NCBI RefSeq assembly: GCF_905475465.1
Contig: NC_062253.1
Span: 6,758,001-6,822,000, forward strand
Source: Pieris napi
Taxonomy: Eukaryota > Arthropoda > Insecta > Lepidoptera > Pieridae
Length of the DNA: 64,000 nt
Direction of reading: 5' to 3'
How positions within the stretch are numbered: position 1 is the first letter of the stretch; the number at the start of each line of letters is the position of its first letter. Below, piece by piece: positions 55,001-64,000 of this stretch. The notes beneath the pieces were generated by a model. The model worked only from the letters and a program-made list of their open reading frames with translations. It did no database searches and was not told the DNA's origin. The position numbers and the translations under genes are program-made.

Positions 55001-57397
55001 CGGGCCGGACAGCAGAACGTCGTTAAGGCTGACTCCGTTGTATTTGGCCGCAGCGTCGAAAACAATTCTCAGCTTCTTTTTCAGAGGGTGAACCACTGGG
55101 AAGTGAGGCAGGTACCATTTTTTGTTAGATGTGCAGTCGGCTGGTGCTTCTTCAGCGTAGTTGCTTTTCAACAGATTGTCTATCTGCGCGCTATACTCAT
55201 TTTTTAATTTAGCGTCCTTACGCAGCTTTCTTTCTATGCCTTGAAATCTGTTGAAAGCTGCTGCGTAGTTATTTGGAAGACATACATCTTCCTTTTTCCA
55301 CAACAGTCCGACCTCGTATCTGCCATCTTCCAACTGTCGGCTGGTTCTTTCCAATATGTCCAGTGCTCGCTGTTCGATATCCGTTGAAGGCTTCTTCGGC
55401 TGAACCCCCAAAGACTCAATAGTGAAGTGTTCCCTCACCAACTGATCTATTTTATCTTCGACGACGCTGGCGTGTGCACATGTGTTCACGTAATTGATCG
55501 GCGACACGCCACTGCTGTCGGAGCCGTGGAGAACCCATCCTAACTTCGTTCGTGACGCCACCGGCTGCCCTGGCTTTCCACGTCGTATTTGTAATGAGAC
55601 AATATACTCCCAATTGTCTTGGCCAATGAGCAGCTTCGGCGCCTCAGCTTCGTAGCACACGTCTTGTAGTAAGCCCCGCAAGTGATGACACTTCTTTAGT
55701 CGGCTTTTATCTACGAATTGAGGGGTTAATTTGAGCTCCTTGATAGTTCTTGCCCGCTTAAGTGTGCTCTTCTCGCTTTCCTTGATCCCTTTCAGTTCGA
55801 TATCTAAAATCATGGAGTCGTGATTTTTCATTTGCCCTCCGCCGATAGTTTCTATATTCAAGGCTTCGCGAGGACCCTTAATGCCGATGCTCGAAGCCAC
55901 GTTTTCATCAAGCAGTGTCACCGTTGAGCCTTCATCTAGCAGCGCCAGTACTTGTTTGCTCCCAGCCGGTCCGTATATCTCCACCTTGAGCATCTTAAGA
56001 ATAGCTTTCGGTGTGCTTATTGTATTGACCGTCGCTGTCTCGGGCGGTGCCTCTTCGTGACATTGTTCGCTCTCCGACGTCACATGTAGTAGGCTATGGT
56101 GCCATCTTCGACACAACTTGCACGGTGGTCTTCGGCATGTTTCTTTCCGGTGCTTCCCAGCGAGGCACTTGAAGCAGACCTTAAGCCTCTTAACTGTTTC
56201 CCATCTCTCGTTGACTGCCGCTTTTAGGAATCTTTGGCAGTCTTTCAGTTTATGTGTACCTTCACAGTCTGGGCACTTGATTTCTTCAGGTCTACACCTT
56301 TCAGCGATATTATACGTAGCTTGCTTCACTGGCCGTCTTATCGCTGCGCTCGGTCGTACGCTTTTGCTGTCTTCGAGTACCGCGAATGCGCCGCATTTGT
56401 CCGCTTCTAAATTGAGGAAGTTGCTTATCGTTTGAATATCACTGAACGATTCCTCTTCCCTCGCAGCCGTGAAATCGTACCATCTGAATCTGAGAATTGG
56501 AGGCATCTTCTCTATTATAAGTTTCACGATTTCAGGTGAGTAGAGGTATTGCGGTCTCTTCAATCCCTTTATGGCGGCCACGCTGTTATTTATTTGGCTA
56601 GCGAAGACGCATATGTCCCTGGGATTTTCCGTCGTTCTGGGAAGCGCCTTTAATTTCTCCAGTTCAGCTAGCACCAGTGCGTCGGGTCTACCAAATCTTC
56701 GGCGTAAAGCGTTAATAACTTCTTCTGGCATCGCCTCTGAGTACAAGAGGCTCTTAATGCTTTCTCTCGCTGTGCCTTTAATCGCTTTACGTAGCCGCGC
56801 CATATTCTGAATGCCAGAGAACATCGGAGATGTGTCTTCATATACGACTCGAAACGCCGTCCATTCGGAGCTGTCGCCTTCAAATATCGGCAGCTCTTGA
56901 ATGTACTTCGGTTGCGGCGCTACATGTGTAGTCATGGCTTCCTTTATTGCGTCAGCTATTGCTCGAATGTCGCTCTTTGTTTCTATTTCTTCTGGCCTTT
57001 GTGCCGATGAGCGCATCCAGTTTGCCACCTTTTCTTCATGGTTATCGTTGACGTCTTCTATAAAGGAGTCTTCCTCTTCCGTTTCTGCTTCTAATCGTAA
57101 TCTGGCCAGGCGTGCTGCTGCCTGCGCTTCCCGCAGCTCGCAGCGAGCCAGCTCTTCTCTGGCCTCGGCTTGTCTTCTTGAGCTGGCTCTGGATACGGCT
57201 CTCGATGCGGCCCGCCGGGTGGAACCCGCTGGTGCCAGAGTCAATGCTTGATCTGGCTGGCTGGCTGCGCTCGTCGACGTGGACTGCTCTATCGTTATCT
57301 CTTCGCCTGTGGTCCGGACTTCGGACGTAGTGGCGGAGGTAACAGTCGTCGTCGATTCCCCTCGCTGCATCCCGTTCTGTGACCTTGTGACTGGCAT
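52082..57397 (-). CDS. BEL/Pao gag-pol polyprotein, intact
   Basis: The open frame reaches 57478, but that start is a GTG inside the LTR; the first ATG after the primer site is at 57397, giving 1,771 residues. Positions below use the longer frame (subtract 27). Gag-like DUF1759 region about 190-380; two CCHC knuckles (Cys402-Cys414, Cys435-Cys448); aspartic protease LLDEGS with Asp515; reverse transcriptase with Asp849 and YMDD 925-928; RNase H Asp1102, Glu1145, Asp1175; integrase zinc finger (His1419/1424, Cys1454/1457) and catalytic Asp1490, Asp1552, Glu1602; C-terminal DUF5641-type domain about 1690-1780. The protease-RT-RNase H-integrase order is that of BEL/Pao. No stop or frameshift. 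No envelope-like frame follows. The stop lies 13-16 nt inside the 3' LTR. Confidence 0.95.
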   Translation of the reverse strand: MPVTRSQNGMQRGESTTTVTSATTSEVRTTGEEITIEQSTSTSAASQPDQALTLAPAGSTRRAASRAVSRASSRRQAEAREELARCELREAQAAARLARLRLEAETEEEDSFIEDVNDNHEEKVANWMRSSAQRPEEIETKSDIRAIADAIKEAMTTHVAPQPKYIQELPIFEGDSSEWTAFRVVYEDTSPMFSGIQNMARLRKAIKGTARESIKSLLYSEAMPEEVINALRRRFGRPDALVLAELEKLKALPRTTENPRDICVFASQINNSVAAIKGLKRPQYLYSPEIVKLIIEKMPPILRFRWYDFTAAREEESFSDIQTISNFLNLEADKCGAFAVLEDSKSVRPSAAIRRPVKQATYNIAERCRPEEIKCPDCEGTHKLKDCQRFLKAAVNERWETVKRLKVCFKCLAGKHRKETCRRPPCKLCRRWHHSLLHVTSESEQCHEEAPPETATVNTISTPKAILKMLKVEIYGPAGSKQVLALLDEGSTVTLLDENVASSIGIKGPREALNIETIGGGQMKNHDSMILDIELKGIKESEKSTLKRARTIKELKLTPQFVDKSRLKKCHHLRGLLQDVCYEAEAPKLLIGQDNWEYIVSLQIRRGKPGQPVASRTKLGWVLHGSDSSGVSPINYVNTCAHASVVEDKIDQLVREHFTIESLGVQPKKPSTDIEQRALDILERTSRQLEDGRYEVGLLWKKEDVCLPNNYAAAFNRFQGIERKLRKDAKLKNEYSAQIDNLLKSNYAEEAPADCTSNKKWYLPHFPVVHPLKKKLRIVFDAAAKYNGVSLNDVLLSGPDLLQSIFGVLLRFRQGPVAIAADIKEMFLQVKIRKEDRDSLRFLWRKDKEVPVKEYRMTSVIFGAASSPCTAIYIKNKNAKIHLHKYPEAAQAIERNHYMDDYLQSFHSVDDCKRVMQQVDLIHQRAHFELRGWASNKKEIVEADGEQEVHLGENEEKTLGLRWLTSEDCLGFRSQFRKIPNEVARGMQTPTKREVTGAVMSTFDPLGLLSPILIQGKKLIQKIWRSGVGWDDQITEDDTEAWKSYLEHIGGIKDIRLPRCMSPFCTEGELHTFTDASETAYAAAVYWRTRGKGKYLINLVAAKSRVTPLKPTSMPRLELQAALLGSRLADSVAKELDLQVTRKTFWTDSSVVLSWIKADPRTFKTFVAHRIAEIEDLTKPQDWRWVPTAQNPADDATRSPPEEFNAEHRWFKGPDFLSKGEEEWPAPRSFKKEKCDEDRTMEQVNTLRHSEITPVPENLSSWTRLWRSTARVLQFIDLCREKKPSNLERCNKSAKKRRTYLPIGETHLLRAQEVLIAQCQQSSFEQDIKNLKQGRTTENRSQLKRLDVTMKDNLIRLQGRARTVAGVDNDYLTPIVLDGRNAIGRLMIKHYHEKYNHGNQATVMNEIRQKYWMLGLRSVLRSIQQNCQHCKLKKGKPAEHPAGNLPQERLRHGEPPFTCTGVDYFGPMLVAIGRRREKRWGALFTCLTTRAVHIEIVPSLTTDSTIMALRRFAARRGMPKIIYSDNGTNFVKASKELQTAIEELKREEIVTEAEKVGIQWKFIPPGAPNMGGAWERLVRSIKVALDATLKERVPREEVLHTLLLEAEHMVNSRPITNLADNSEEEALTPNHFLIGRSSGAARVGHFPDAKLVGRDDWKTVQRLSDHFWRRWLREYLPTLLPRKTTGRREGEQLQPGDVVLIVDRTLPRCTWPRGIIETTYPGPDGRTRIVDVATKGGVLRRPSSRIVILVPAKSPCRNDGATHEGENVGDS
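52098..52108 (-). promoter_or_regulatory. Polypurine tract
   Basis: GAGGGGGAGAA on the minus strand, directly abutting the 3' LTR (TGTTGGC...). It primes plus-strand DNA synthesis in LTR elements. It overlaps the end of the gag-pol frame. Confidence 0.9.
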
Positions 57398-57441
57398 TTT
57401 CTTTTCGCAGTATTCACTTCTTGATGACAACCGTTGCAGGA

Positions 57442-57458
57442 TCCGGCTCGAAGGACCA
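57442..57458 (-). promoter_or_regulatory. Primer binding site, tRNA-Tyr type
   Basis: TGGTCCTTCGAGCCGGA begins one base after the 5' LTR. It is the exact complement of the 3' end of eukaryotic tRNA-Tyr (TCCGGCTCGAAGGA plus CCA), whose 5' acceptor strand CCTTCGA it also implies. The tRNA identity is from memory of conserved tRNA-Tyr ends. Confidence 0.88.
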
Positions 57459-57459
57459 C

Positions 57460-58233
57460 TGTTGATGCCAACCCCCACGACACCTCAGAGACTCAGGCCT
57501 GCACAGGATTATACGTTTAGATGTTCGTTTGAGAACACCCGTGCAGTAACCAAAGTACCTCGGTGCGGCTTTGAATACCGGTGGGGTTTGACTTCGTACG
57601 TACTACTGTTCTAGCCAATCCCGACGTCGCCTCAGAGACTCGGGCCTGCACGGGATTAGACGTTTAGATGTTCGTTTGAGAACACCCGTGCAGTAACCAA
57701 AGTAACCTCGGCGCGGCTTTGAATACCGGTGGGGTTTGACTACGTACGTTTTGTCGAGACGGTTTGACGTATCGCTGGCACCGCCTCAACCCACGCACCC
57801 CTGCTAGTGCGTAATTGTAGGATGTTGTCTTGAAATGAAACTGCGCCTTGTTCTTGTTTCTTGCTTCGCCGATTATTCTTGGGTCCCAGTTCGTTGCGGA
57901 GGAAAAAGAGGATTTTGCGTAAATCTCGCCGAGCTTAAGTACTCAAACAGTATACCGCGACGAGAGCTGCGCTTACAGAAATCTGCGCGCGTATACCGCG
58001 ACGAGAGCTACGCGACCCTTTTATTCGGCGAAGCATTTTATTTATTTATTTAACTGTATTTTTCCCTTGAATTATTTACATATTTTTATCTAACTTATTT
58101 ATACTAAAATTCTACTTATGAGCTATCAACAATATTCTTATTTTACTTATAGCTCATACTTAATTACCAAACAATATTCATATTTAACCTATAGCTCATA
58201 CTTAATACTATTTAAATCTATGAGTCGCCAACA
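57460..58233 (-). repeat. BEL/Pao 5' LTR
   Basis: Same 774 bp as 51324-52097 with no difference noticed, including the internal ~130-bp duplication. It must contain the promoter for the element. I did not find a decisive TATA box or initiator. Confidence 0.96.
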
Positions 58234-58238
58234 GGGAA
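58234..58238. repeat. Target site duplication GGGAA (right)
   Basis: Matches 51319-51323. Joining the flanks restores an uninterrupted empty site (ctccaaa-GGGAA-gttgtccg). Confidence 0.95.
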
Positions 58239-60896
58239 GTTGTCCGACATGTCTAGAGTACCATTGGATCAGTTATGAACCATAATTTTACAACATCCAA
58301 GGCATGGCACCACCAACTGCCAATCTTAAGACTTTAATAGCATCTGAATCTGGGGCGTTACGATGTGAAGTCAAAAATTCTAACTACTACACCAATGTGG
58401 TAACATAATTATCGACTCCGTGAACAATTTAAGTTTTATAACTTGTTCAGAAACAAATCTCCTATTACTTCGTTTGAATTCCCCTTAGAGGATATTGGAA
58501 GGTCTTTGCGAAATCCGGGTTTACTGCGCGAAATTATACCTTGAGACGACATCACATGCGGGAATCCGCTTTAATTATGTTTACAGAGACTTTGTCAGCA
58601 AATATCTCTGTTATTTAATTTACTAATTTGTCCGTAACCCTTATGGAAGAAGTAATGTCATTTCCCCATTCTCAAAACACGATATTACTTATACATTACG
58701 TACATATGTTATTAAGACAACGTAATTTGCAGCTTTCCAGCTAGAAAGAATACAACATTATTTTCGTTATATTAATAATTACTGAAACAAAACAAGTGCA
58801 AAGTACAAAGGTAATTTCTACGAAGTTTGTTTCGCCCATGTGTTAATTATTAGGGCGTCATATTTTTAAGGAGATAGTTTGCTTAGACGTATACACATCG
58901 AACAACAAAAACATTCTATTTTTTATAAATATCGCGTGATTGGTAAATCAGTTGACGTTTGTGTCCAATGTGTACGATGCGCGAACTTTCTCCCACTCCA
59001 TTGTTTAATGCTCAAGAAGTTTGCCGGTATCTATAGCAACATACAAGATATGGAACATTCTGCTATGCTACACAATAAAGCTTTTTGGCGCAATTTTTCT
59101 CTCCATTAAAACCGCAAAGTTGGAATAAATACATAAAAATTACCGTCAATCCGTCTTCGAGTTGCGCTTAGCAACATATTTTGCGATTCATTTTTATTTA
59201 TATAGATGACGTCATATTTTATATAACAACTGTCTTGATCAAGAAGTGGGTCTGTTCTTCATACAATGCTGATAGTCCTACGAGAAACTTTACGTTCAGT
59301 ATATAAATTTTATTCAACGATTCTTGTCTCGAAAGTTTAATATATAAAATGTCATTGTCCCGTCGACGAAGTTATGTATTACAGTATTTCTTATAAGTTC
59401 ATACATCGCTCAAGCTCCCTTTTGTTTCAATACCACTTATGTTAGCACATGTTATATTGAATTTTTAACACCGGAAACCTCTCGCTTCTAACGAAAAGTC
59501 TATACACTTGGATATTAAATTCATGAAGTCTTACTTGAAGTAGGTAATTTGTGTTGCTGCATGTAATTTGACTATAGTTGCTTGTTCCTCTTGTATTATT
59601 GAAGTTCTTGGAGCAAGTTTAAGAATGAAGTGCTAGTGCCTCGGCTTTGCGGCTTTGTTGTGTATCAAGATATATAAAACTTGAACAATATAACTCCAAT
59701 TCGTATCTTAAATCTTGCTCTGAGCTTTGTCAAATATATCATCATTAGTAACAGCTCATGACACAATATTTTGCGCCACGTAATTGTTCCAAAGCGTTTG
59801 GAACATCTATGTATTTGATTGTAGTATCAAGGATTGAAAAGTATTTTTGACAGTCAAAATCACAATATCTAGTAAGAATTACTATGTCACAGTAAAATTC
59901 TTCGTCTAATTATTATAACGCGAGCATTTACGCAGACCAATACTAGTTTTGGTACCTCAAGGTGATTTTTTGAAGTCTATATAATTTTCAGCTTTACCAA
60001 TTCTGGAAGTTCTTTAAAAACCAAGTAATTTAAGCTATATCCCCGATTTGATCATCGTTAATCTGGAGACTCATCTTCAGATTTATCCTAAGATTGTGAT
60101 TATAAATAGTGTAATATGGTATATTCGCGCCAAGATAATATAAACGCACTCCGACGTCGAGAATCAGTCAAGGGTGCTTTTACACAATTTCCCCGGCATA
60201 CCCTTTTCGTAAGGCCCCCCTACCACCCGCCCTTAGCAACTTCACCTTTTTAAATCAAAGACACTCAAGTACTCAGCAGATTGAACAAGTTGAAATAGGT
60301 ATTTAATTTTTAAGGATGAAAATGACACAGAATTTCATCTAAAACAGGGTTTTATCTAACTATGACACTAATTATGAGGATATTGATATTTTCCACCTCA
60401 CCAAAGAACATGTGAGAAAATATTTGAAGAGGCGGGAAGAATCTAGTTTTGTTTAGGTAGTGATTCGAAATATTTAGTATAATTTGTTGTTTTAAATATT
60501 AAATTTCAGTTTTCTGTATATAGTTTTGTTGATGCGCTTATTTGTTTTATTTTTCGTATATAATATTGTTTATCTATGTAATCTGTTTTGGCTTTATGTA
60601 CTGTCTAAGTGTTTGTTTTGTAATATTATGTATGTTAGCTGTAAGATTACTTATAATTAAATAAATAAATAGAATCGTCGATATTTCAAAAGCATTAACA
60701 TGACGTATAGCCTGGTAACGAATTATTGCACTTAAAGTACCTATAAATATTATTTATGATATTTCGTGGCCAGAAAGGGAAGTGGTTTAACGTTAAACGA
60801 TTTATTATCTAAAAGAAATCGGTTTCTTGAAAAATGGAAAATTGCATCGGTTATATAAAAAATAAATTTATTTTTCTGACTACCTACTTTAAGTAA
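58239..60896. other. Intergenic, no supported gene
   Basis: The open frame at 58879-59109 (TTG start) is unrecognised; around 59020-59085 it contains an inverted echo of the Helitron phrase gcatagcaaaatg. A weak Helitron-like 5' motif (tttaatatataaaatgtcat) sits at about 59338. No gene supported. Confidence 0.45.
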
Positions 60897-61080
60897 TGGT
60901 GCTGTTAGCCTAGTAATTTCAGTGTACGATTCTCATCCCTGAGATCGTAGGTTCAAAACTTGGGCTTTTCGACGTTTGATGAAGGTTGATCACCTACTTG
61001 CTTATAAAAAAACAAATGATCACAACAGACACATAAATCTGAGGCCCAGACTGAGGTTGTAGCGCCAGTTTTTTTTTATT
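60897..61080 (+). mobile_element. SINE family 2
   Basis: Head tctcatccctgagatcgtag then gttcaaaacttggg; body gatcacctacttgcttataa, acacataaatctgaggccca; tail ggttgtagcgccagtttttt. Good match to 15463. Confidence 0.6.
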
Positions 61081-61179
61081 AAAGTGCCGGTGACTTAGCA
61101 TCTAAATTATTCATTTCTGTTCAAAGATTTCGTTACGAACAACTATTTGGTTCATCGCATGTACGGATGAAAAACTACA

Positions 61180-61520
61180 AATTTCCGAGACTTAGGGGGA
61201 GGGAAAAAGGAAGATATGTTAGGAATTTAAAGAATTTGTTTGTCATACATCATATTAAAAGTGTCGAAAATTAATACAAATATTTTTTTTTTAATTTATG
61301 TCTTCGATAATAAAAACACGTGGAATTTAAATTTACAATTCGTCATTTAAGATTTGAATAAATTATTTTACATAAAATATAAAATACTCATATTTCATAA
61401 GGTACTCTCTCTCAATTGGTCTCAATCGCTCTCTCCCTTTTCTTCGACAAAAACGCTGCACATCTTCGTGACGTATCCGTATAATTTACCCTCATGCGCC
61501 TAAAAAGTTTCACTTTACAC
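61180..61520 (+). repeat. Dispersed repeat E, copy 2
   Basis: Colinear with 35810-36190 (see there); about 50 bp of extra sequence near the start and several short indels. Ends at accctcatgcgcctaaaaag. Confidence 0.65.
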
Positions 61521-61929
61521 ACAAAAAATTATTGGTAATACAACGATATGGATTGATAGAAAAACTTTTTTGTTCCACTGTCATGTAAAATTTTGTTTTA
61601 ATATTTAACAAACAAGAAAGCGTTCCAGCGAATAGTTCGCGAAAAACTATTGACAAGTTTTACAAATCACATCGTCAAACTTATCTCGTTATCGGCTTCG
61701 TAATTTTGCACGTCCAAATCGAGTCACATGTAGGCGCGAGATAAGGGTAACGGCCCTTTCAATTTACCGATTCGACAATCGCTTGTAAACGTGCGTTCGT
61801 TATCGAGTTGTTTTTATTACGGATTCAAACTTTGGGTGTTAGGTTTTGATTATAAAGTTACATTTTATACGTGTATTGGAAAAAGCTTATACGTTAAAGA
61901 TGAATAATTCCCATTCAAAATCATAGAAA

Positions 61930-62475
61930 GGCGAGACCGTACTTCACTCCGGGCCACCGACTCTATGAAGCGCCTATTCGCCACATGGAATACTGTTCTC
62001 ACCTCTGGGCGGGAGCTCCCCAGTACCAGCTCCTTCCACTTGAACTGTTCAACGAAAAGCGATTCGAATCGTCGACGACCAGTCAGTTTCCGTGCGGCTT
62101 GATCCCTTGGCGTTGCGTAGAGAAGTGGGGTCTCTCTGCATCTTCTACCGCATTTACCATGGAGAGTGTTCAGAGGAGTTGTTCAGTCTAATACCTGCAG
62201 CTGAGTTTCATTATCGGACGTCCAGGCAAAATACAAAATACCATCTGCATCACCTCGACGTCCGTCGTTACGCAACTGAGCGTTTTCTAAGGCAGTTTTT
62301 TCCGCGTTTCCGCAGTTTATGTGGAACCAGCTGCCCACTGAAGTATTTCCGAACCAATTCGACTTAGGGTCCTTCAAGAAAAGAGTGTACCAATTCTTGA
62401 AAGGCCGGCAACGCACTTGCGAGCCTTCTTGCAATGTAAGTGTCCACGGGCGGTATCATTTAATATCATATAGGC
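61930..62475 (+). pseudogene. LINE reverse transcriptase C-terminus, frameshifted (family A)
   Basis: Three frames in turn give HMEYCSHLWAGAPQYQLLPL, then RLDPLALRREVGSLCIFYRI (YHGECSEELFSLIPAA follows) and finally MWNQLPTEVFPNQFDLGSFK. This is the C-terminal part of a Jockey-like non-LTR ORF2 after the RT palm, known in many lepidopterans. At least two frameshifts (about 62080 and 62320) and 5' truncation make it dead. It is the best-preserved copy of the family whose 3' ends lie at 308, 21188, 26596 and 62583. Confidence 0.8.
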
Positions 62476-62582
62476 TGTCGCTGGTTCTCAACGCTATAAG
62501 TTTTGTGTCTAAACGGCCTCTGAGTATGTTTTTCAAGAGTCGAGCCTTTCCTTCTGGGACTGACTCCGATATTTCGACAATT

Positions 62583-62735
62583 TTTTTTTTATTGAACAGG
62601 GGTCAAACTGATGTTAAGTGATATAATGGACATGATGCGGACACCCAATGCCAGAGGGCTCGTGAGTGTGTTGTTGGCCTTTTAAGAATTGGTACGCTCT
62701 TTTCTTGAAGGACCCTAAGTTGAATTTGGGTACAT
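62583..62735 (-). mobile_element. LINE 3' end (family A), reverse copy
   Basis: Poly-T then ttgaacaggggtcaaactga, gccagagggctcgtgagtgt and gtacgctcttttcttgaagg. It is only about 110 bp after the plus-strand copy ending at 62475, so two copies face each other. Confidence 0.65.
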
Positions 62736-62991
62736 ATATTGTAAATTCCGCATGTAAATGTATATCAAAAACGAATATACATCAGATATAATTATCATAT
62801 AATTAATATATGTATATCAAGTTAAGTACTGTTACAAATATTTGATACTATTAATGATTTCTGCGTAATGAATACTATATATTCCGTAATATTCCATACA
62901 ATAAACTACGTTAATATAAATATTAGTTTAATTAAACATACAGTAGACAAAATAGTATGGTTATCAAATTTTAGTATGTACGTTTATGAAA

Positions 62992-63175
62992 GAGCAATGG
63001 CCTAGCTGCTTGCTGCTAGCTTGAAGGTTCGAATCCCGGCGAAAATCGACGGAATGTGTCAAATGCAGAAGGCTAATCACCTATAACCTTCACTTGCCTA
63101 TTAGAAAAAAAATGAAACAGATACATACACCCGAGGCCAAGACAAAGGGTTGTAGCGCTATGGATTTTTTATACC
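62992..63175 (+). mobile_element. SINE family 2
   Basis: Head gcaatggcctagctgcttgc, B-box-like aggttcgaatcccgg, body cacttgcctattagaaaaaa, gaaacagatacatacacccg, tail ggttgtagcgctatgg. Internal promoter boxes are reasonably intact. Confidence 0.62.
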
Positions 63176-64000
63176 ATTATGAAAACGATTGTTTCACATA
63201 TACTAGACTAGATTAAGTTACTATTTTTTCGGAGTTATTATTTATTATTCCCATTTTATTTCAACGAATCTCCCATACATAACTTATTTCCCTAATCTAT
63301 CCTCATTCAATACAATAACAGTATATTAATTGTAATAAGACAGGATTCCATATAATTTTAGGAAAACCTAATTAAAGCTGTGTAAATTAAAGAAATATCT
63401 TGGCTGACATCCGGATAAAATCTCTGGGCACGTTGCCTAGTGGATGTAATTTGGATACGATCTTTAACATTTTTTAATTTAAAACTTTTATTAACGATTC
63501 AAGTATGAAGTTTGGTGCTTGCCATTATTGCGCTTATCTTGATTTTTTCTCCAACGCATCACAGTAATATAAAGCATATAGTGTTTATTGATTGTATGGT
63601 GTGATGGTGTAGGTGTAAAAGTGTGGGTGTCATGTATGAATGATGTAGGTTCACGATTCGTTCGCGGTTCTATAACGGTCTGGCATATTAAAAGAAAACC
63701 AATGTATGCATTCGTACTATACTTGACAGTTGTCTTCGAATCCAAATCTAAATATATAAAACAAAGTCGTGTTAGTTACACCACTTATAACTCAATCGGC
63801 TGGACCAATGTTAGTTAACTCTTTTTTGGTGGATGGTTCTCCGCCCCGAATAGCAGAAAAAGTTATTAATAAAATATTGGATAAGTTATCGAATAACAAT
63901 TAATTAATTAATTAATTTTACGAATGCAAACAGCGTGTGGTGCCATCTGTTGACAAAACTTCGCATCATTTTACATCGAATTCCTGTCAGTTCTCCAGGT
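63176..64000. other. Intergenic, no supported gene
   Basis: AT-rich, with an (AATT)n run at about 63898-63917. The two opposed short frames at 63491-63818 overlap each other and are not recognisable. Confidence 0.5.

Larger units (their letters stand above)
51324..58233 (-). mobile_element. Intact BEL/Pao LTR retrotransposon, 6,910 bp
   Basis: Complete element on the minus strand. 5' LTR 57460-58233 and 3' LTR 51324-52097 are each 774 bp, begin TGTTG and end CAACA, and are identical in my reading. GGGAA duplications flank it. After the 5' LTR come a primer site matching the tRNA-Tyr 3' end, one gag-pol ORF and a polypurine tract before the 3' LTR. Its GC content is well above the surroundings. 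Identical LTRs and an uninterrupted frame argue for recent insertion and possible activity. Confidence 0.97.

Noticed and set aside
52122..57614. Numerous 60-120 codon ORFs within the BEL/Pao element
   Set aside because: Antisense or out-of-frame shadows of the gag-pol frame, which has all domains in order.

Overview
The window looks like nuclear DNA of a moth or butterfly (Lepidoptera). It is AT-rich with small GC-rich islands, and it has one recognisable spliced host gene. The rest is dominated by repeat types familiar from lepidopteran genomes: short Helitrons ending in CTAG, tRNA-headed SINEs, non-LTR retrotransposon 3' ends, MITEs and one intact BEL/Pao LTR retrotransposon. No bacterial operons, rRNA genes, free-standing tRNA genes or CRISPR arrays were seen. 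The lepidopteran assignment rests on repeat recognition and is an inference.

Layout. 1-10.9 kb: repeats (truncated Helitron, LINE and SINE pieces, a perfect 239-bp pentanucleotide array at 5.1 kb) and a PIF/Harbinger-type element at 8.9-9.7 kb with a MADF remnant and a nested transposase scrap. 10.98-14.08 kb, minus strand: the host gene, a Kekkon/LRRC24-like receptor (signal peptide, LRRs, one Ig domain, one TM helix, long cytoplasmic tail) in two coding exons. 14.4-51.3 kb: gene-poor DNA with Helitrons, two SINE families, several MITE/foldback families, degraded LINE 3' ends, short perfect palindromes, and a CpG-rich island near 46.7 kb that could be a distal non-coding first exon. 51,324-58,233, minus strand: a complete BEL/Pao element with identical 774-bp LTRs, a GGGAA target duplication, a tRNA-Tyr-type primer site, a polypurine tract and one uninterrupted gag-pol frame. 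58.2-64 kb: intergenic DNA with SINEs, a broken LINE reverse-transcriptase C-terminus and a second copy of a 35.8-kb repeat.

How it works together. The host gene is the only gene I would call functional for the animal; its coding start is the ATG at 14,001, not the longer open frame. The BEL/Pao element carries everything visible that a self-mobilising LTR element needs and appears very recent. The other elements are non-autonomous or dead. I found no clearly new multi-gene biological system. The best leads are the GC-rich MITE with a repeated 12-bp palindrome, the foldback nested in a second MITE with similar end structure, the young BEL/Pao insertion with its unusual LTR, and the candidate distal promoter.
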